Below are positions 62,201 to 64,000 of a DNA stretch of 64,000 bases, piece after piece (the stretch's first letter is position 1; each line of letters begins with the position of its first letter). A model generated the notes under the pieces. That model was not told the origin of the DNA, searched no databases, and saw only the letters and a list, made by a program, of their open reading frames with translations. The stretch spans positions 52,364,465-52,428,464 of the forward strand of contig OU015530.1 in NCBI GenBank assembly GCA_907165065.1, read 5' to 3'. Source of the DNA: Caprimulgus europaeus (taxonomy: Eukaryota > Chordata > Aves > Caprimulgiformes > Caprimulgidae). The translations under genes were made by a program, and so were the position numbers.

Positions 62201-63830
62201 CTGCAAATTTATTTTATCATGGAAATTTGTGGTGGAGCCCTGTAATACATGATTGTAGGAAAATTGAAATGTCTTCCTTTAATGTTTGTTTTGCTCTTGC
62301 AGTCATGTTGGTTAACATTGTAGGAGCTCTGGTAGTCAGAGGTGTGGGCTCATTCTTTTCTTTCGAGAAAAATACAGTCAGACTGTTGGCAGGAACAAGT
62401 ACAGCTGCATGTTCCTTTCCGAAAGAAAGTACCTATTTCAGATTTTGAACTGGTTTCCCAACAGAAAGGCCATTAAATCTGCCTATATGTGTATAAATGA
62501 AAGTGGGACAATTTCTAGAAGTCAGCACATGTTAAAGTAAGCATAGTGGTCTTCATTCATACTTAAATATGAATTTGAGGGCATTATCTTCGGTTTATCA
62601 TGTATTTTCATGTGCTCAGCTAGGTATTTTCCTGTTTAGACTTCTCATTAAATAGATTTTCTGTTATGGCTTGTTTAAATATTTTTTTTTTTAACCATTT
62701 GTTACTTTTCTTAGACATTCTGGGGAAGACAACAAGATGCTGGTGTGTGATACATGCGACAAAGGCTACCACACTTTTTGTCTACAACCAGTTATGGATG
62801 CTGTACCAACAAATGGTTGGAAATGTAAAGTAAGTTGAAAAGTTTCAGAATAATTCCTTGTCATTATAGGGGCACAAATTTCGGTATCCACATTATGCTG
62901 TTCTAGGTGTGTTGGGGACTGCTGTTGCTGTGTAACATAACTTGTAATTTCTGAAGGAATCCCACTTGTGTGTAATCATGTGGCTCTACAGTTGCTCTGT
63001 GGGGGCAGCTGTCTGCAGTGGCTGAACCAGCCTATGCAGGACAGTAAATCAACACCCATAGGGGAAAGAGAAGTGCAGGGTACAGGTGAAGTTGCTAATC
63101 TTCACTTAATGACAGCTGCTATCATGATCAATGATGTAAACTAAAATGTAAACTAAAACCTATGCAGTAGTATATGTAATCTATACTTGAAGGCTCTTTA
63201 TATTCAACTGCTTCTTGCTTACCAGAACAGCAGTTCTGCAGCTCAGGCTTTGCATTTGAGGAGAGTAGGATTAATTTGTTGTTTTATCAGTAACTTTGTG
63301 AATAAGTCTTTAAGTAATAATAAAAATACTATTTCAGCATAACAAGGGAAGTCCCTCTATATGAGACATATGTAATTTCATAGCCAGTTTGTGGCAGTCA
63401 TAAAACGACTGAGATTAGGAATAAAAAAGTTTGGTCTCATAAGAAATACTCCTTTCAAGTCAGGGAGTAGTGCAAGGAAACTCTTCTTGCTGTTGCATGG
63501 GCTCTTCATGCTCTATTATCCAATCTTGGATAATTTATTAGTGTTATCAAGGAAAGAAACTATTTAATTTAATTCAAAACAGGAAAATGTCAGTTAATGG
63601 CAGTTCTATCACATTGTGAAACATCATAATTAACAACTAAATTCTTGTGATCTCTAGAACTGTAGAGTATGTGCTGAGTGTGGCACACGAACAAGTTGTC
63701 AGTGGCACCATAATTGTTTGGTATGTGACAGTTGTTACCAACAGCAAGACAACTTATCATGTCCTTTCTGTGAAAAACTGTGCCTCCAAGACTTCCAGAA
63801 AGATATGTTGCATTGTCACATGTGCAAAAG
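2197..63830 (+). CDS. KMT2C: KMT2C (MLL3) histone H3K4 methyltransferase, internal coding exons 2-10 (partial gene)
   Basis: The coding sequence is the join of nine exons: 2197-2285, 15055-15193, 29737-29943, 33952-34088, 35750-35859, 59904-60066, 60737-60908, 62715-62829 and 63658-63830. Every border is AG/GT and the phases match at all eight junctions, giving 1305 nt with no stop. The product is a nuclear chromatin enzyme subunit that, as known for the family, mono-methylates H3K4 at enhancers within a COMPASS-like complex. Domains in order are an acidic and Ser/Thr-rich linker, a C2HC pre-PHD knuckle split over exons 4 and 6, PHD1 of the C4HC2H extended type (exon 7), PHD2 (exon 8), PHD3 (exons 8-10) and the first zinc ligands of PHD4 (exon 10). 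KMT2D is the paralogue, but the residues fit KMT2C, for example [15 protein letters not shown] and [12 protein letters not shown]. The start codon and AT-hook exon are upstream of the window, and FYR and SET domains are downstream. No frameshift or premature stop was seen, so the gene looks intact here. Confidence 0.95.
5921..6200 (-). mobile_element. CR1 LINE 3' fragment
   Basis: Read on the plus strand this is the reverse complement of an avian CR1 3' region. Recognisable strings include ggcagggacctctgga, ctggtccaattcctgctcaa and ccaaggatggagacttcac, ending near ggcctctggtcctgtc. It is 5' truncated, as most CR1 copies are, and moderately diverged. Open frames across it are remnants and not genes. 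Confidence 0.85.
8770..9240 (+). mobile_element. Ancient CR1/L3-like LINE 3' fragment
   Basis: The stretch around 9056-9140, with attgctactggatgc, gggtttcaaaaagacctgaa and caaattcgtggaaaaa, matches the 3' coding end shared by old amniote CR1-like elements. It is heavily diverged. The borders are approximate. Confidence 0.55.
11591..11738 (+). mobile_element. CR1 LINE 3' end
   Basis: This is a plus-strand CR1 tail with ccttggagatgctcaaaggc, ggtggccctgcttgagc and the terminal tgtgattctgtga. It is about 150 bp, truncated at its 5' end, and in the same orientation as KMT2C. Confidence 0.85.
15000..15036. repeat. (AAAT)n microsatellite
   Basis: A run of aaat and aata units ends about 18 bp before the acceptor of KMT2C exon 3. 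Length variation here could change the spacing of the polypyrimidine tract and branch region. Confidence 0.85.
15055..15193 (+). CDS. KMT2C: KMT2C coding exon 3: acidic serine-rich linker
   Basis: This 139-bp exon has acceptor ttaaacag and donor gttagt. It reads on from the split Glu codon as [20 protein letters not shown], followed by a Leu/Ser-rich part containing [12 protein letters not shown] and VGVEAKT. It has no zinc ligands or membrane segment. The R-S-V-S-E-E string is a plausible phosphorylation-type site, which is inference only. The acceptor lies directly after an AT-rich (AAAT)n microsatellite, so its polypyrimidine tract is interrupted by A residues. Confidence 0.94.
18387..18450. 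repeat. A/C-rich low-complexity tract
   Basis: About 64 bp of plus-strand sequence is made only of A and C apart from rare bases, in units like acaaaacc. Similar shorter tracts occur at 3929-3970 and 30090-30125. Confidence 0.8.
18695..18715. repeat. Poly(T) run of about 20 bases
   Basis: This is one of the longest homopolymers in the window. No transposon body was recognised beside it. Confidence 0.85.
19440..19720 (-). mobile_element. Old CR1 LINE fragment
   Basis: The plus strand reads tttcatagggcaggaaggga and then cctctggaagtcatct. This is the reverse complement of a CR1 3' end, followed by diverged sequence ending near cttgcatctaacccc. It is more diverged than the other CR1 copies, so the borders are approximate. 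Confidence 0.65.
20371..20387. repeat. (CAGA)n microsatellite
   Basis: About four cagacagacaga-type units lie in intron 3. Confidence 0.8.
20580..21110. repeat. Pyrimidine-rich (plus strand) low-complexity tract
   Basis: About 530 bp of the plus strand is strongly enriched in C and T, with many ttcc, tttct and ccttcc words. An imperfect duplication of tttctaatcccagtttc lies at 20733 and 20761. No repeat family was recognised. Confidence 0.55.
21560..21985 (+). mobile_element. Ancient CR1/L3-like LINE 3' end
   Basis: The segment contains ttcttgccaaaggacttagt, gactgggcaagttcatg and the tail motif gggtggacctttagtctgac followed by ccagcac. This arrangement is typical of old amniote CR1-like 3' ends. 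It is strongly decayed and the left edge is uncertain. Confidence 0.6.
23684..24272 (+). mobile_element. Solo LTR of a passerine-type endogenous retrovirus (ERVL-like)
   Basis: The element starts tgtcatggtttaacctcagc and ends ctatcccagccaaaaccagt plus aca, so it has TG...CA termini. Internal marks are catacagtgtggaatgtccc, cccaacttcttgtgcacccc and gaagacaattaactc. It is about 589 bp with no internal retroviral coding region, so it is a solo LTR left by recombination. I see no clean target-site duplication: the flanks are aataa and ggtaa. The family placement rests on memory of common songbird LTRs. Confidence 0.85.
28634..28654. repeat. (CCCA)n microsatellite
   Basis: A short run of ccac and ccca units lies in intron 3. 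Confidence 0.8.
29737..29943 (+). CDS. KMT2C: KMT2C coding exon 4: first half of the pre-PHD zinc knuckle
   Basis: This 207-bp exon has acceptor ccctttcacag and donor gtaagt. It begins [20 protein letters not shown], whose C-x2-C pair supplies the first ligands of the C2HC pre-PHD knuckle. Its partners (C-W-A-H-H-R-C) are two exons downstream. The middle ([12 protein letters not shown]) is well kept. The later part, with [15 protein letters not shown], is diverged, and the exon ends in a basic RKQRGQKK motif. By memory it is about two codons longer than the human exon, in the variable part. Confidence 0.95.
30138..30400 (-). mobile_element. CR1 LINE 3' fragment
   Basis: The plus strand reads atcacagaatcgcctcaatt, ggaaaagacctttaagacca and ccctccagggatggggactc. 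This is the reverse complement of a CR1 3' end. It lies 200 bp after exon 4 and just downstream of an A/C-rich tract at 30090-30125. Confidence 0.85.
30781..31230. promoter_or_regulatory. Intragenic CpG island, candidate alternative or antisense promoter
   Basis: This block is dense in CpG and GC, unlike the AT-rich introns around it. It contains GGGCGG boxes near 30923 and 31003 and an inverted CCAAT box (attgg) near 31046. It also holds Not-like gcggccgc strings and triplet-type ggcggtggaggcgg repeats. These are usual marks of a vertebrate CpG-island promoter. No TATA box is evident. In the sense direction the next coding exons, 5 and 6, have no ATG, so a coding transcript from here would need a start in a new first exon or at exon 7. 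On the minus strand a donor-like GAG/GTGGGT lies at its left edge. The 93-175-codon open frames across it reflect high GC and are not supported as proteins. Confidence 0.6.
31642..32345 (-). mobile_element. CR1 LINE, long and relatively young copy
   Basis: This copy is about 700 bp. Its plus strand starts gaatcatagaatggttccgg and continues through gcctggccttgaacgcttcc, gatctccccggagctttctc and cagcaccccaagtccttctc. It is GC-rich and well preserved, so it is probably younger than the other CR1 copies. The 189-codon plus-strand open frame across it lies antisense to the element and is a by-product of low decay. Confidence 0.9.
33952..34088 (+). CDS. KMT2C: KMT2C coding exon 5: spacer within the extended PHD
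   Basis: This 137-bp exon has acceptor cccgatacag and donor gtaaga. It reads [19 protein letters not shown], then [19 protein letters not shown], linking the two halves of the pre-PHD knuckle. The [10 protein letters not shown] motif is characteristic of KMT2C at this place. It contains no methionine, which bears on whether the CpG island just upstream could drive a shorter coding transcript. Confidence 0.95.
34471..34513. repeat. Three-copy imperfect tandem repeat
   Basis: Three copies of an agaagatttaaa-like unit of about 13-14 bp lie in intron 5. Confidence 0.75.
35542..35598. repeat. Two-copy imperfect tandem duplication
   Basis: Two adjacent copies of about 29 bp share the form tgca-tatttagtgt-tgata. 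They lie about 150 bp upstream of exon 6. Confidence 0.75.
35750..35859 (+). CDS. KMT2C: KMT2C coding exon 6: second half of the pre-PHD zinc knuckle
   Basis: This 110-bp exon has acceptor atgcattag and donor gtgagt. It reads [18 protein letters not shown] and then [13 protein letters not shown]. The [10 protein letters not shown] motif gives the His and Cys ligands that finish the C2HC knuckle preceding PHD1 in extended PHD modules. The exon ends on a full codon boundary. It is followed by a 24-kb intron, the longest in the window. Confidence 0.95.
47730..47748. repeat. (AAAT)n microsatellite
   Basis: A short run of aaat units lies in intron 6. Confidence 0.75.
53638..53790 (-). mobile_element. 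Ancient CR1/L3-like LINE 3' end
   Basis: The sequence reads gctgtgctggattagacaga, then catcccagtatctcctg and gaccagtaacagatgcc. It resembles the reverse complement of old amniote CR1-like 3' ends and is strongly diverged. Confidence 0.5.
57961..58060 (-). mobile_element. Possible truncated LTR end
   Basis: The string tgtcctggtttttggtagga followed by tagggttaat resembles the reverse complement of the 3' end seen in the solo LTR at 24240-24272. The other terminus was not found downstream, so it would be a truncated or diverged copy. The right border is arbitrary. Confidence 0.4.
59645..59690. repeat. GACAAGAAGAA short repeat with an embedded palindrome
   Basis: The unit gacaagaag occurs three times within 46 bp. 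The middle contains the palindrome agaagaattcttct. It lies about 220 bp before exon 7. Confidence 0.7.
59904..60066 (+). CDS. KMT2C: KMT2C coding exon 7: PHD1 of the extended PHD
   Basis: This 163-bp exon has a strong acceptor (gtttgtttttcag) and donor gtaagt. It carries almost the whole first PHD finger: C-A-Y-C, K-C-C-E-E-K-C, Y-H-Y-P-C and L-L-C-P-D-H. That gives the C4HC2H ligand pattern of extended PHD fingers. [19 protein letters not shown] is essentially the human sequence, while the loop F-S-N-L-S before the last Cys differs slightly. The first in-frame methionine after exon 4 is in this exon (codon 22). All expected zinc ligands are present. Confidence 0.97.
60067..60736 (+). other. 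KMT2C: KMT2C intron 7
   Basis: This is a short intron of 670 bp with standard GT-AG borders and a T-run near 60252. No other feature was seen. Confidence 0.92.
60737..60908 (+). CDS. KMT2C: KMT2C coding exon 8: PHD2 and the first ligands of PHD3
   Basis: This 172-bp exon has acceptor tttctttgtag and donor gtaagt. PHD2 reads N-C-A-V-C, then [13 protein letters not shown] and W-Q-C-P-D-C, a complete C4HC3 set. It runs directly into K-V-C-Q-N-C, which supplies the first ligands of PHD3, so the two fingers are contiguous. The exon ends two bases into a Lys codon. Intron 7 upstream is only 670 bp. Confidence 0.97.
60909..62714 (+). other. KMT2C: KMT2C intron 8
   Basis: This is a 1.8-kb GT-AG intron of plain AT-rich sequence. 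No repeat family or gene was recognised. Confidence 0.92.
62715..62829 (+). CDS. KMT2C: KMT2C coding exon 9: core of PHD3
   Basis: This 115-bp exon has acceptor cttttcttag and donor gtaagt. It reads [20 protein letters not shown], then [18 protein letters not shown]. The V-C-D-T-C and Y-H-T-F-C ligands and the N-G-W-K-C start of the closing pair are all present. The final C-x2-C is completed across the junction by the first codons of exon 10. The D-T-C-D-K-G-Y-H motif is the diagnostic PHD core. Confidence 0.97.
62830..63657 (+). other. KMT2C: KMT2C intron 9
   Basis: This is an 828-bp GT-AG intron between the PHD3 exons. I see nothing else in it. Confidence 0.92.
63658..63830 (+). CDS. KMT2C: KMT2C coding exon 10: end of PHD3, Cys-rich link and start of PHD4
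   Basis: This 173-bp exon has acceptor gatctctag and donor gtaaga. It reads [20 protein letters not shown], then [13 protein letters not shown], and later [15 protein letters not shown] and MLHCHMCKR. It closes PHD3 and gives the first two Cys pairs of PHD4 (C-P-F-C and H-C-H-M-C); the rest is beyond the window. Two differences from remembered human sequence stand out: an extra Ser codon before C-P-F-C, and L-C-L-Q-D-F in place of a C-Y-H-P-E-L string. The frame stays open and the zinc ligands of PHD4 seen here are kept. Confidence 0.94.
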
Positions 63831-64000
63831 GTAAGAATCCTAATTTTTGTTAAATTTTACTAAAATGCTGAAAGCTAATGGTTAGCTGTATGACATGGAT
63901 GCATTTCTGTGAAGGGTGCAGACTGTGTTTGATGTACAATGCTATAGTGGCTTGTTGTGCAACATCTTGACCCTTCATCCCTAAACAGAATGAACAATAG
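63831..64000 (+). other. KMT2C: KMT2C intron 10 (5' end)
   Basis: The intron opens with gtaaga and runs off the end of the window. Nothing else was seen. Confidence 0.85.

Noticed and set aside
63647..63853. 68-codon open frame over exon 10
   Set aside because: It is read in a different frame from the Cys-rich PHD sequence and crosses both splice sites.
1..64000. Bacterial-type systems, CRISPR arrays, operons, tRNA or rRNA genes
   Set aside because: Intron-exon structure, CR1 elements and low coding density show vertebrate nuclear DNA, and no such feature was found on reading either strand.

Overview
The window is vertebrate nuclear DNA, almost certainly from a bird and probably a passerine. 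The evidence is several CR1 LINE 3' ends in both orientations, low-GC intronic sequence, and one near-complete solo LTR at 23684-24272 of a type I associate with songbird ERVL-like elements. No bacterial-style genes, operons, tRNA, rRNA or CRISPR were seen.

The whole window lies inside one plus-strand gene, which I identify as KMT2C (MLL3), the large H3K4 methyltransferase of the COMPASS-like complex. Nine internal coding exons are visible: 2197-2285, 15055-15193, 29737-29943, 33952-34088, 35750-35859, 59904-60066, 60737-60908, 62715-62829 and 63658-63830. All have AG/GT borders and join in one unbroken frame of 1305 nt (434 whole codons plus split end codons). They encode the acidic linker after the AT-hook region, the pre-PHD zinc knuckle plus first PHD (extended PHD), PHD2, PHD3 and the start of PHD4. 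The first coding exon lies upstream of the window. The rest of the protein, including the SET domain, lies downstream. Numbering these exons 2-10 is my inference from a single missing upstream coding exon in the human gene.

Over 97 percent of the window is intron. Intron 1 (partial) and intron 2 hold one ~270-bp CR1 fragment, one short 3' CR1 end and one ancient CR1-like fragment. Intron 3 holds two old CR1 fragments, a ~530-bp pyrimidine-rich tract, the solo LTR and the longest open frame in the window (antisense, 191 codons, unsupported as a gene). Intron 4 is the most unusual: a strongly CpG-rich block (about 30781-31230) with GC boxes and an inverted CCAAT box lies between two minus-strand CR1 copies. 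Intron 6 (24 kb) is long and poor in recognisable repeats, with one ancient CR1-like end and one possible LTR end. Introns 7-9 are short and plain.

Functionally the exons work together as the N-terminal zinc-finger cluster of KMT2C. I found no undescribed multi-gene system. The items most worth a second look are the intragenic CpG island as a candidate alternative or antisense promoter, and a run of changed residues beside the fourth PHD zinc site in the last exon. Human comparisons are from memory and were not checked by alignment.
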